From an uncultured Thalassospira sp. (GTDB lineage: Bacteria > Pseudomonadota > Alphaproteobacteria > Rhodospirillales_A > Thalassospiraceae), in assembly GCA_946885765.1 (NCBI GenBank), contig CAMPHD010000130.1, positions 1 through 8,230 on the forward strand: a DNA stretch of 8,230 nucleotides. The letters are read 5' to 3'. Each line of letters begins with the position of its first letter. The first letter of the stretch is position 1. Position numbers and translations under genes: made by a program. The notes below the pieces were generated by a model. It was given only the letters and a program-made list of their open reading frames with translations. It did not search any database and was not told where the DNA came from. Shown here piece by piece: positions 1-8,189 of this stretch.

Positions 1-4
1 AAAT

Positions 5-37
5 AAGCCACCGGAAAATCACCGCCGGTGGCTTTTT
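5..37. terminator. Rho-independent terminator, probably bidirectional, after mlaC
   Basis: A 10-bp perfect stem (5-14 pairing with 25-34, core GCCACCGG/CCGGTGGC) encloses a 10-nt loop. On the plus strand it is followed by T33-T37, the normal U-tract for a gene arriving from the left. On the minus strand the stem is followed by CTTATTT, a weaker U-rich tail, and it lies 26 nt beyond the mlaC stop. It therefore probably ends the mlaA-mlaC transcript and also that of an unseen convergent gene to the left. Confidence 0.85.
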
Positions 38-62
38 GATTTCTGTTCCGGTTGCGACGGAG

Positions 63-725
63 TTATTTTCCGACTTTCGCGCGCAGGTTTTCTGTCAGGG
101 CGGAAACCTCGCCACCGTTTTTCTGGATGACGGCAGTAAATTCGTCACGCTGGGTAATGCCCATGCTCAGGCCTTCGACGGTCACATCAATGATTTTATA
201 TTCGTCACCGAATTCACGCAGACGCCAGATGATCGAGACCGGCGGGCCGTCCTGGCGGACGAACTGCGAATTGACGAACGTATCCTTGTTCTGCTGTTTC
301 TCGTCGCCGACAACGAACTGCTCGCCATTGAAATCCTTGAACTGGCTGGCATAGTTAAGGGCCAGATAGTCCTGCAGGAGATCGGCGAACTCGTTGAGTT
401 CTTCCTCGGAGATGGAGCGCCAGTAGCGCCCGAGGACAAACCGGGAAATCACATCCATTGCGAAGTAACGATCCATCAGCGCGACAAAGTTCTGCCGGCG
501 GGTGTCGTTGCTAAGCGATTGATCGGTCAGGCCGGTGATGGCTTCGTCTGCAAGGGTCTTGATCACGTCGGTTGCGCTGCGGTTTGCAGCGACTTCGACC
601 GTCAGAGGCGTTGCGGAAGTCGCGTTACCTGCAAATGCAGGACCGGCCATAAGGCCGGTCACACTGACGATTGCTGCCGCCAGAGCGGGAATCGCAATTC
701 TGCTTTTCATGTTCGACCGAACCAT
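63..725 (-). CDS. mlaC: MlaC, periplasmic phospholipid-binding protein of the Mla pathway
   Basis: This is the periplasmic lipid shuttle of the Mla system, carrying phospholipid between the outer-membrane MlaA complex and the inner-membrane MlaFEDB ABC transporter. The 220-aa product is close to the usual MlaC length. It begins with a Sec signal peptide: a basic start (MKSRI from Met6), a hydrophobic run, and a probable cleavage after AFA at about residue 32. Family landmarks follow: the central FVLGRYWR segment, then IDVTVEGLSMGITQRDEF and the C-terminal pattern ending LTENLRAKVGK. The first ATG (723-725) shares its A with the mlaA stop (TAATG), which argues for coupled translation. An in-frame ATG at residue 6 would give a more conventional signal peptide, so the exact start is open. 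No clear Shine-Dalgarno sequence precedes either. The family call is firm; the exact transported lipid is inferred from known MlaC proteins. Confidence 0.93.
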   Translation of the reverse strand: MVRSNMKSRIAIPALAAAIVSVTGLMAGPAFAGNATSATPLTVEVAANRSATDVIKTLADEAITGLTDQSLSNDTRRQNFVALMDRYFAMDVISRFVLGRYWRSISEEELNEFADLLQDYLALNYASQFKDFNGEQFVVGDEKQQNKDTFVNSQFVRQDGPPVSIIWRLREFGDEYKIIDVTVEGLSMGITQRDEFTAVIQKNGGEVSALTENLRAKVGK

Positions 726-1510
726 TAATTTGCTGCTGCTTCAAACGCGTCATCAAAGTCGGCAGAAGCGCTTTCGTCTTCGAATTCCGGTGCAGAAGGT
801 TCTGCGCCGTTGCGAATGGCAGCGTTACGTTGCTGACGATAGAGGCTACGCAAAGCAGCATAATAGTCAATCGAGGTTTGTTGCAATTCGTTAAGCTGGT
901 TGAGCGTGCTGTAGCGCGCATTCAGCGCCGTCAGAGCCAGCGAACCGAGATAGAGCGTATCAAGGGTCTCGCTGTTCCGGCTGCCCCAGGTCAGCGGATT
1001 GCTTACATAATCGACCGCAATACCGGCGGTATCGCGCAGGTTCGACGGACCAAGCAGCGGCAGGACGATGTAAGGACCGCCACCGATGCCGTAATGGCCA
1101 AGAGTCTGGCCGAAATCTTCGGAATGATAGGCGATGCCGAAATCGGCAGCCACGTCATTGAAACCAAGGAAGCCGATCGTGGTGTTCATGATGAAGCGCT
1201 GCACCGAGTCAGCGGCCTGATCAGGGTCACCCTGAAGCAGCGAGTTCAGCGCATTGACCGGTTCACCGATATTGCGCACAAAGCTGCGGACGGCGGTTTT
1301 GACCGGTTGGGGCGCAATGTCGCGATACCACATGGCGGCGGGGTAAAGGACCATAAAATCAACGGCACCATTAACCCCGTGAACGACCCGGTTTACCGGT
1401 TCGAGGGGGTCATAGTCACTTGTGTCCTGTGCCGGCTGGGTGGACGCGCATGCTGTCAGCATGGACAGAGATGCACCAGCGCACAGCGAAAGCAAAGTTC
1501 GAAGTTTCAT
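725..1510 (-). CDS. mlaA: MlaA/VacJ outer-membrane phospholipid-removal lipoprotein
   Basis: MlaA sits in the outer membrane and extracts misplaced phospholipid from its outer leaflet, passing it to MlaC. The 261-aa product (E. coli MlaA is 251 aa) starts with a lipoprotein signal peptide whose lipobox LTAC ends at Cys21, the predicted lipidation site. Family motifs are clear: DPLEPVNR at residues 34-41, RNIGEPVNALNSLLQGD around 79-95, DFGQTLGHYGIGGGPY around 132-146, and LPLLGPSNLRD at 150-160. The last ~25 residues form a very acidic tail (EFEDE, DFDD) that looks disordered. An upstream in-frame ATG at 1630 would add 40 residues before the signal peptide, so I place the start at 1510. The Shine-Dalgarno there is poor. 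It is the first gene of a two-gene operon with mlaC. Confidence 0.94.
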   Translation of the reverse strand: MKLRTLLSLCAGASLSMLTACASTQPAQDTSDYDPLEPVNRVVHGVNGAVDFMVLYPAAMWYRDIAPQPVKTAVRSFVRNIGEPVNALNSLLQGDPDQAADSVQRFIMNTTIGFLGFNDVAADFGIAYHSEDFGQTLGHYGIGGGPYIVLPLLGPSNLRDTAGIAVDYVSNPLTWGSRNSETLDTLYLGSLALTALNARYSTLNQLNELQQTSIDYYAALRSLYRQQRNAAIRNGAEPSAPEFEDESASADFDDAFEAAAN

Positions 1511-1560
1511 TATTTTTGCCAAACGATTTCGATACAAACTTTCCCCGACCCCGAGACGCC

Positions 1561-1580
1561 CTTGAAATCGGGACTTCAAG
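1561..1580. repeat. Imperfect 20-bp palindrome upstream of mlaA
   Basis: CTTGAA (1561-1566) is mirrored by TTCAAG (1575-1580). Two further inner pairs match (1568-1573 and 1569-1572), giving 8 of 10 paired positions. It lies about 50-70 bp before the mlaA start. It could be an operator or a leader hairpin; the sequence alone does not say which. Confidence 0.45.
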
Positions 1581-1739
1581 AACATTACCCAACCTGCTGC
1601 CCGCGAAGAAAACAGGAATGTGCGATGCACACGTCTCAGATATCCATGTGGTTAGCATAGGGAAGTTTTAAACGCCAGCACACAAAATTATGAGCCTGAT
1701 CAATGGGATTTGGCATGTTGCCTTTTTGCCATACTCCTT

Positions 1740-1768
1740 TTGAGTGGGTAAATAGGTCTTGATTAAAT
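1740..1768 (+). promoter_or_regulatory. Candidate sigma-70-type promoter for the sahR-metF-metH operon
   Basis: TTGAGT (1740-1745, four of six matches to TTGACA) is separated by 17 bp from TTAAAT (1763-1768, four of six matches to TATAAT). Transcription would start near 1775, leaving a leader of about 40 nt before sahR. The match is moderate. Its position immediately before the near-palindrome at 1769-1784 makes it more plausible than the other hexamers in this gap. Confidence 0.4.
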
Positions 1769-1784
1769 ATAAACATATCTTTAT
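1769..1784. promoter_or_regulatory. Candidate SahR operator (near-palindrome)
   Basis: ATAAACATATCTTTAT is a 16-bp near-palindrome with seven of eight base pairs matching; only the C-C pair at 1774/1779 fails. It follows directly on the candidate -10 box and would cover the predicted transcription start, which suits a repressor site. ArsR-family dimers typically bind AT-rich inverted repeats of this kind. A second overlapping repeat, ACATA-4 nt-TATGT, spans 1773-1786. Assignment to SahR rests on position and symmetry; I could not compare it with a curated motif. Confidence 0.55.
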
Positions 1785-1814
1785 GTCTTTGGTCAGATCA
1801 ATGGAGGCGCTGAA

Positions 1815-2792
1815 ATGGAACAGGTTCTTGCGAGATTGCGCGCGGCGGCAGAAGCGACACGGCTTCGCCTGTTGGCGATCTGTGCCGAATGCGAACTGAC
1901 CGTCAGCGAGATCACCCAGATCATCGGGCAGAGCCAGCCGCGTGTGTCGCGCCATCTTAAACTGCTGTGCGAAGCCGGGTTGCTTGTCCGATTCCGTGAA
2001 GGCACCTGGGTATTTTATCGCACCCCCAATAGCGGCCCCGGTGCGGAACTGGTTCAGCCGGTTCTTGCCCTTCTGCCTGAAAGTGACGAGATACTGGCCC
2101 TGGATCGTGCCCGGCTGGAGCAGGTTAAGGCGCAGCGCGAACAGATTGCCCGCGAATATTTCCGGGCCAATGCCGATGACTGGGATCGCATCCGGTCGCT
2201 TCATATTGATGAAACGGTCGTCGAGCAGGCCCTGATTGATGCCATCGGCGATCTTTCCGGGGGCCGGATTCTTGATATCGGGACCGGCACGGGCCGGATT
2301 CTGGAGCTTCTGGGCAAAACGGCCGAGGAAGGTGTTGGCGTTGATATGTCGCGCGAGATGCTGGCGGTCGCCCGTGCGCGTTTGCAGCGTGCCGATCTGT
2401 CGAACTGTCTGGTTCGGCAGGCCGATATGTATCAACTGCCTTATCCCGCAGGTATGTTTGACGTTGTGACCCTGCATCAGGTGCTGCATTACGCCGAACG
2501 CCCCGAAGCCGCGATTGCCGAAGCCGCCCGTGTGCTGGCCCCGAACGGCAGGCTGGTGGTGGTTGATTTCGCAACCCATGACCGAGAGGAACTGCGCGAG
2601 GAACACGCGCACCGTCGGCTTGGTTTTGAAGACGGGGCGATCAATACGTGGTTTCGCGCATGTGAACTTTCGCCCGGTGATGTCATAAGCCTGCCCGGCA
2701 AACCCTTGACGGTGCGGATCTGGTCCGCACATGCATCGGAGCAGGGGAAGAAGACATTGCAGGCAAATAACAATAACGAGGCCGCCGAGTAA
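1815..2792 (+). CDS. sahR: SahR-type ArsR repressor fused to a methyltransferase-like SAH-sensing domain
   Basis: This is a 325-aa two-domain regulator. Residues ~1-75 are an ArsR winged helix: the helix-turn-helix runs ~31-57 with recognition segment QSQPRVSRHLKLL, and the wing includes GTWVFYR (63-69). Residues ~115-305 are a class I SAM-methyltransferase fold, with motif I ILDIGTGTGR (152-161) and acidic motif II ending in Asp177 (GVGVD). Known SahR proteins have this architecture; they repress SAM-cycle genes and release DNA when they bind S-adenosylhomocysteine. The position ahead of metF and metH supports that role here. The ArsR metal site ELCVCDL reads ELTVSEI (27-33), so the two metal-binding cysteines are Thr29 and Ser31. 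A GGAGG (1803-1807) sits 7 nt before the ATG, which fixes the start. The C-terminal tail is Asn-rich. The alternative, a true metal-responsive regulator or active methyltransferase, seems less likely. Confidence 0.87.
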   Translation: MEQVLARLRAAAEATRLRLLAICAECELTVSEITQIIGQSQPRVSRHLKLLCEAGLLVRFREGTWVFYRTPNSGPGAELVQPVLALLPESDEILALDRARLEQVKAQREQIAREYFRANADDWDRIRSLHIDETVVEQALIDAIGDLSGGRILDIGTGTGRILELLGKTAEEGVGVDMSREMLAVARARLQRADLSNCLVRQADMYQLPYPAGMFDVVTLHQVLHYAERPEAAIAEAARVLAPNGRLVVVDFATHDREELREEHAHRRLGFEDGAINTWFRACELSPGDVISLPGKPLTVRIWSAHASEQGKKTLQANNNNEAAE

Positions 2793-3782
<990 letters not shown>

Positions 3783-3828
3783 GCCGACCCGCCCAAACAG
3801 CCTGCATGATCAAAACGACTGGATGACG

Positions 3829-4896
3829 ATGATGAATGACCGCAAGGAACGCATTGCCCTGCTGCGCAAACGGGCCGAGAACAAAATCCTGATCCTTGAT
3901 GGTGCGATGGGCACCATGATCCAGAAGCACAAGCTGAGCGAGGAAGATTACCGTGGTGATCGCTTTGCCGACTGGAAACAGGATCTGAAGGGCAATAACG
4001 ATCTGCTGTCCCTGACCCGGCCAGACATCATCAAGGATATCCATCTGCAATATATTGCCGCGGGTGCAGACCTTCAGGGGACCAATACCTTTAGTGCGAC
4101 GACAATCGCGCAGGCCGATTACGGCATGGAAAGCCTTGCCTACGAGATCAATTTCGAAAGTGCGAAAATCGCGCGCGCGGCCTGTGATGAATGGGAAGCC
4201 GCCCATCCCGGCGATGTGCGATTTGTCAATGGTGCCATCGGCCCGACCAACCGCACCGCATCGATTTCGCCCGATGTGAATAATCCGGGCTTCCGCGGTG
4301 TTAACTTCGATCAGCTACGCGAAGCTTATAAGGAAGCGGTGAACGGTCTTCTGGATGGTGGGGCGGATGCGCTTCTGGTGGAAACCATTTTCGATACGCT
4401 CAATGCCAAGGCGGCGTTGTTTGCCATCGACGAGGTGCTTGAAGAACGCGGTGAAGATGTGCCGGTTCTGATTTCGGGTACGATCACCGATGCATCGGGC
4501 CGGACCCTTTCGGGCCAGACGACCGAGGCGTTTTACAATTCGGTCCGTCATGCCAAACCGTTCTCGATCGGGCTTAACTGTGCATTGGGGGCGGCACAGT
4601 TGCGCCCCTATGTTCAGGAACTGTCACGCATTGCCGAATGCCGGGTTTCGGTTTATCCCAATGCAGGCCTGCCCAACGAATTTGGCGAATATGACCAGTC
4701 GGATGCCGAAATGGCGGCACTGGTCAAGGAATGGGCCGAAACCGGGATGGTCAATCTGCTGGGCGGGTGCTGTGGTACGACGCCACCCCATATCAAGGCG
4801 ATTGCCGATGCGGTGGCAAATGCCAATCCGCGCAAATTGCCCGTGATCGAACCGAAAATGCGCCTTTCGGGCCTTGAGCCGTTCACCGCCGCCTGA
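3829..4896 (+). CDS. metH: Methionine synthase N-terminal module: zinc homocysteine methyltransferase domain
   Basis: This 355-aa protein matches the first module of cobalamin-dependent MetH, which binds and activates homocysteine through zinc and receives the methyl group from methylcobalamin. Landmarks are [10 protein letters not shown] near the start, [14 protein letters not shown], the [14 protein letters not shown] and [15 protein letters not shown] segments, and the three zinc cysteines Cys251 (GLNCALG) and Cys314-Cys315 ([10 protein letters not shown]). Numbering is +4 relative to E. coli Cys247, Cys310 and Cys311. It ends after RLSGLEPF, at the linker that in E. coli leads into the folate module. 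ATGs at 3823, 3829 and 3832 are all possible; a weak GGA at 3821-3823 favours 3829 or 3832. An ATG at 3730 would overlap metF and add residues unlike MetH. A standalone betaine- or SMM-type homocysteine methyltransferase is less likely given the close MetH match and the partner gene next door. Confidence 0.92.
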   Translation: MMNDRKERIALLRKRAENKILILDGAMGTMIQKHKLSEEDYRGDRFADWKQDLKGNNDLLSLTRPDIIKDIHLQYIAAGADLQGTNTFSATTIAQADYGMESLAYEINFESAKIARAACDEWEAAHPGDVRFVNGAIGPTNRTASISPDVNNPGFRGVNFDQLREAYKEAVNGLLDGGADALLVETIFDTLNAKAALFAIDEVLEERGEDVPVLISGTITDASGRTLSGQTTEAFYNSVRHAKPFSIGLNCALGAAQLRPYVQELSRIAECRVSVYPNAGLPNEFGEYDQSDAEMAALVKEWAETGMVNLLGGCCGTTPPHIKAIADAVANANPRKLPVIEPKMRLSGLEPFTAA

Positions 4897-4931
4897 TGCC
4901 GGGAAGCTGAAAAAAGAGATCGAACAGACCC

Positions 4932-7577
4932 ATGAGTGACATTTCAAGATTCATCAATATCGGCGAGCGCACGAACGTCGCAGGATCGATCAAGTTCAAA
5001 AACCTGATCGTCGAGGAAAATTACGACGCAGCCCTTGAGGTTGCCCGTCAGCAGGTCGAAAACGGCGCGCAGATCATCGACATCAATATGGATGATGCGA
5101 TGCTTGATGCCGAAACGGCGATGGTCAAATTCGTCAACCTTCTGGCAGCCGAACCCGATATTGCCCGCGTGCCGATCATGATCGACAGTTCCAAATGGAA
5201 CGTGATCGAAGCCGGTCTGAAGTGCCTTCAGGGCAAGGGTATCGTCAACTCGATCAGCCTGAAAGAAGGCGAAGAACCCTTCATCAAACAGGCACGCCTT
5301 CTGCGCCGTTATGGGGCTGCCGTCGTCGTCATGGCGTTTGATGAAAAAGGGCAGGCCGATACCGTTACCCGCAAAATCGAGATTTGCGAACGCAGCTATC
5401 GCGTGCTGGTCGACAAGGTTGGCTTCCCGCCCGAAGACATCATTTTCGATCCGAACATCTTTGCCGTCGCCACCGGGATCGAGGAGCACGACAATTATGC
5501 CGTCGATTTCATCGAAGCCTGCAAGCTGATCAAGGAACGCCTGCCATACGCCAAGATTTCCGGCGGTGTTTCCAACGTTTCCTTCTCGTTCCGGGGCAAC
5601 AATCCGGTCCGTGAGGCAATGCATTCAGTCTTCCTGTATTACGCAACGCAGGCAGGCATGGATATGGGCATCGTCAATGCCGGTCAGCTCGTGGTCTATG
5701 AGGAAATCCCGATTGAACTGCGTGAACGGGTCGAAGACGTCATCCTGAACCGTCGCCCGGATGCGACCGATCGTTTGCTTGAAGTTGCCGAAAAATACAA
5801 GGGCACCGGCGGGCCGGAGAAAAAGGCCGATCTGGAATGGCGCAAAAAACCGGTTAATGAACGTCTGGCCCATGCCTTGGTCAATGGCATTGCCGAATTC
5901 GCCGAAGAAGACGCCGAAGAAGCGCGTCAACAAGCCGAACGCCCCCTTCATGTCATTGAAGGACCGCTGATGGATGGCATGAACATCGTTGGTGACCTGT
6001 TTGGAGCGGGCAAGATGTTCCTGCCACAGGTGGTCAAATCCGCACGCGTGATGAAAAAGGCCGTTGCCTATCTGATCCCGTTTATTGAGGAAGAAAAGGA
6101 TGGTGTGCGCGAAACCAATGGTAAAATCCTGCTTGCGACCGTGAAGGGCGACGTCCATGACATTGGCAAGAACATCGTCGGTGTCGTTCTGCAATGTAAC
6201 AATTTCGAGGTCCTTGACCTTGGCGTGATGGTTCCGACCCAGAAAATCATCGAAACAGCCAAGGCCGAAAAGGTCGACATGATCGGTCTTTCGGGCCTGA
6301 TCACGCCATCGCTTGAAGAAATGACCTATGTCGCGGCCGAAATGGAACGCGAGGGGCTCAATATCCCCCTTCTGATCGGTGGTGCCACCACGTCCAAGGT
6401 CCATACCGCGGTCAAGATTGCCCCGAACTATAACAAGTCGGTGGTCTACGTGATTGACGCCTCACGCGCCGTCGGGGTGGCAAGCCAGCTTGTGTCTGAA
6501 ACCCACCGTGAACGTTTTGCCACCGAAATCCGCGCGGAATATATCGCGATGGCGGAAAAGCACGCCGCCCAGCAATTGCAGAAGAAACGTTTTGCCATTG
6601 CGGATGCACGCGCCAACAAGGTGCAGCTTGACTGGGATGCTTATGACGTTCCCGCACCACTGAAACCGGGCATTACCCGGTTTGAAACCTTTGATCTGGC
6701 CGAACTGGTTGAACGGTTCGACTGGAAGCCGTTCTTTGAAACCTGGGAATTGCATGGCCGGTTCCCGGATATTCTGCAGGACGAGAAAGTCGGTGAAACC
6801 GCACGTGGTCTTTACGAAGACGCCAAGGCGATGCTTAAGCGCATTGTCGATGAAAAATGGTTCAAACCCCGTGCGGTTGTTGGCCTTTGGCCTGCCAATT
6901 CGGTTGGCGATGATATCGAAGTCACCCCGGCACCCGACCAGAACGAACCGGTGATGTTGCGCACGCTTCGCCAGCAGATGTTTCGTGAAAACAACAAACG
7001 TCCGAACCGTGCATTGGCCGATTACATCGCGCCAAAAGAATCCGGTAAAACCGACTATATCGGTGGCTTCGTCGTCACCGCAGGACCGGAAGTCGAAGAA
7101 ATCGCCAAAAAGCTTGAAGCCGAGCATGACGATTACAACGCCATTCTGGTCAAGGCGCTTGGCGACCGTTTTGCCGAGGCCTTTGCCGAACGCATGCATG
7201 AAAAGGTCCGTAAGGAACTTTGGGGCTATGCCGCGGATGAGAACCTTCCGAATGCCGAACTGATTGCCGAAGGTTATCGCGGTATCCGCCCGGCACCGGG
7301 TTATCCGGCCTGCCCGGAACATACGGAAAAACGCACGCTGTGGCAGTTGCTGGATGCGGAAAAGAATGTCGGCGTCAAACTGACTGAAAGCTGTGCCATG
7401 ACCCCGGCATCCTCGGTCAGCGGGTTCTATTTCGCCCATCCCGAAGCCAAATATTTCGGTCTTGGCAAGATCGAGCGCGATCAGGTCGAAAGCTATGCCG
7501 AGCGCAAGGGCATGACTTTGGCCGAAGCCGAACGCTGGCTGGCGCCGAACCTGAATTACGATCCCCGTCAGGCGTGA
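4932..7577 (+). CDS. metH: Methionine synthase C-terminal part: folate, cobalamin and SAM-reactivation domains
   Basis: This 881-aa protein supplies the remaining modules of MetH. Residues ~4-300 are the pterin-binding domain taking methyl from 5-methyl-THF ([46 protein letters not shown]). Residues ~300-390 are the helical cap ([32 protein letters not shown]). Residues ~391-545 are the B12 Rossmann domain with DVHDIG at 407-412, where His409 is the lower cobalamin ligand, and LSGLITPS. Residues ~550-881 are the activation domain using SAM and flavodoxin to rescue oxidised cobalamin ([42 protein letters not shown]). Together with the upstream gene the total is about 1236 aa, against 1227 in E. 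coli MetH, so nothing is missing. The start is set by homology 35 nt after the first metH stop; the nearest purine-rich AGAG is 13 nt away, a weak ribosome binding site. Confidence 0.95.
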   Translation: MSDISRFINIGERTNVAGSIKFKNLIVEENYDAALEVARQQVENGAQIIDINMDDAMLDAETAMVKFVNLLAAEPDIARVPIMIDSSKWNVIEAGLKCLQGKGIVNSISLKEGEEPFIKQARLLRRYGAAVVVMAFDEKGQADTVTRKIEICERSYRVLVDKVGFPPEDIIFDPNIFAVATGIEEHDNYAVDFIEACKLIKERLPYAKISGGVSNVSFSFRGNNPVREAMHSVFLYYATQAGMDMGIVNAGQLVVYEEIPIELRERVEDVILNRRPDATDRLLEVAEKYKGTGGPEKKADLEWRKKPVNERLAHALVNGIAEFAEEDAEEARQQAERPLHVIEGPLMDGMNIVGDLFGAGKMFLPQVVKSARVMKKAVAYLIPFIEEEKDGVRETNGKILLATVKGDVHDIGKNIVGVVLQCNNFEVLDLGVMVPTQKIIETAKAEKVDMIGLSGLITPSLEEMTYVAAEMEREGLNIPLLIGGATTSKVHTAVKIAPNYNKSVVYVIDASRAVGVASQLVSETHRERFATEIRAEYIAMAEKHAAQQLQKKRFAIADARANKVQLDWDAYDVPAPLKPGITRFETFDLAELVERFDWKPFFETWELHGRFPDILQDEKVGETARGLYEDAKAMLKRIVDEKWFKPRAVVGLWPANSVGDDIEVTPAPDQNEPVMLRTLRQQMFRENNKRPNRALADYIAPKESGKTDYIGGFVVTAGPEVEEIAKKLEAEHDDYNAILVKALGDRFAEAFAERMHEKVRKELWGYAADENLPNAELIAEGYRGIRPAPGYPACPEHTEKRTLWQLLDAEKNVGVKLTESCAMTPASSVSGFYFAHPEAKYFGLGKIERDQVESYAERKGMTLAEAERWLAPNLNYDPRQA

Positions 7578-7589
7578 TCGGATCAAACG

Positions 7590-7623
7590 AAAAGCCCCGC
7601 AGCTTTCCGGCTGCGGGGCTTTT
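7590..7623. terminator. Strong bidirectional Rho-independent terminator between metH and the MFS gene
   Basis: A perfect 14-bp stem pairs 7590-7603 (AAAAGCCCCGCAGC) with 7610-7623 (GCTGCGGGGCTTTT) around a 6-nt loop. The stem ends in TTTT on either strand. It lies 12 nt past the metH stop and 17 nt past the stop of the convergent transporter gene, so it serves both. Confidence 0.93.
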
Positions 7624-7640
7624 GCGTATTTGGTCGGTAA

Positions 7641-8189
7641 TCAGTGCGTCGCGTGGAAAAACTTCCCGCGTTCGGTGATGCCGACAATGATGATGGCCAG
7701 CACCGCCAGCACGAGATACCCACCAATCAGCGGGATGACCGTGCCATTGAATAGCTGGCCGATGATGCCGCCTGCGACAACACCGATCAGGGTGCTGTAA
7801 ACCCCGATCATCGAGGATGCGGTGCCGGCAATCCGGCCAACCGGTTCCATCGCCAGCGAATTGAAATTCGGCATGGTCATGGAAAAACAGAACAGTGTGT
7901 CCGTAAGACCCACACCAAACACCGGAAGCGGCGGGGCACCGTCAAAGCCAAAGGCGATGCCCAGATTGATCAGGCTGCTGATTGCCATCACAAGAAGCCC
8001 ACCCTGCGACAGCTTGTGCATGCCGATCTTGCGGACAAGGCGGGCATTGACGAAGGATGAAACGCTCATGCAGGCGGCGATCATCCCGAACACCAGCGGG
8101 AACCAGACGCCAAGTCCGTAAACCTCGGTTTCGAAAATCTGCTGGGCCGATCCGATATAAGCCATTAGACAGGCAAACATCAGCCCCAT
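7641..8189 (-). CDS. Bcr/CflA-family MFS drug efflux transporter, C-terminal half only
   Basis: The 182 residues correspond to about transmembrane helices 7-12 of a Bcr/CflA-type proton-driven efflux protein (E. coli Bcr is 396 aa). Hydrophobic segments lie at about residues 1-18, 27-48, 60-80, 87-108, 117-143 and 150-172. Family-like patterns are MAYIGSAQQIFE in helix 7, NARLVRKIG in the following loop, and GRIAGTASSMIG before helix 11. The C-terminus ERGKFFHATH and stop are intact. The ATG at 8187-8189 is inside a helix and is not expected to be the true start; the frame upstream hits TAG at 8199-8201 after only three more codons. The N-terminal half is therefore missing, through gene disruption or a chimeric sequence end. 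The substrate cannot be predicted. Confidence 0.78.
   Translation of the reverse strand: MGLMFACLMAYIGSAQQIFETEVYGLGVWFPLVFGMIAACMSVSSFVNARLVRKIGMHKLSQGGLLVMAISSLINLGIAFGFDGAPPLPVFGVGLTDTLFCFSMTMPNFNSLAMEPVGRIAGTASSMIGVYSTLIGVVAGGIIGQLFNGTVIPLIGGYLVLAVLAIIIVGITERGKFFHATH

Larger units (their letters stand above)
1511..1814. other. Divergent intergenic region between mlaA and sahR
   Basis: This 304-bp gap carries the control regions for two diverging operons. I see no convincing gene in it. The half nearest sahR becomes AT-rich and holds a candidate promoter and operator, listed separately. The half nearest mlaA holds an imperfect 20-bp palindrome at 1561-1580. I could not find a persuasive -35/-10 pair for mlaA on the minus strand; TATGCT, the reverse complement of 1655-1660, is a possible -10 without a good -35. 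Confidence 0.7.

Noticed and set aside
1511..1630. Upstream ATG at 1630 as the start of mlaA
   Set aside because: It puts 40 extra residues before a complete lipoprotein signal peptide, which would misplace the lipobox at residue 61.
671..1660. A 329-codon open frame on the plus strand, antisense to mlaA
   Set aside because: It is a shadow frame: the minus strand over the same span encodes a full MlaA with all family motifs, and the antisense translation shows no recognisable domain.
1712..1727. GGCA-TGT-TGCC followed by TTTTT as a terminator or attenuator upstream of sahR
   Set aside because: The stem is only 4 bp and has no sensible upstream plus-strand gene to terminate.
4890..4935. metH split as a sequencing frameshift or decayed pseudogene
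   Set aside because: Both ends lie in a natural inter-module linker, no conserved sequence is lost, and stops bound the gap in both frames. A single base error would not restore one continuous MetH.
6462..7586. A 374-codon open frame on the minus strand, antisense to the end of metH
   Set aside because: The plus strand carries clear MetH B12 and activation-domain sequence here; the antisense peptide resembles nothing I recognise.
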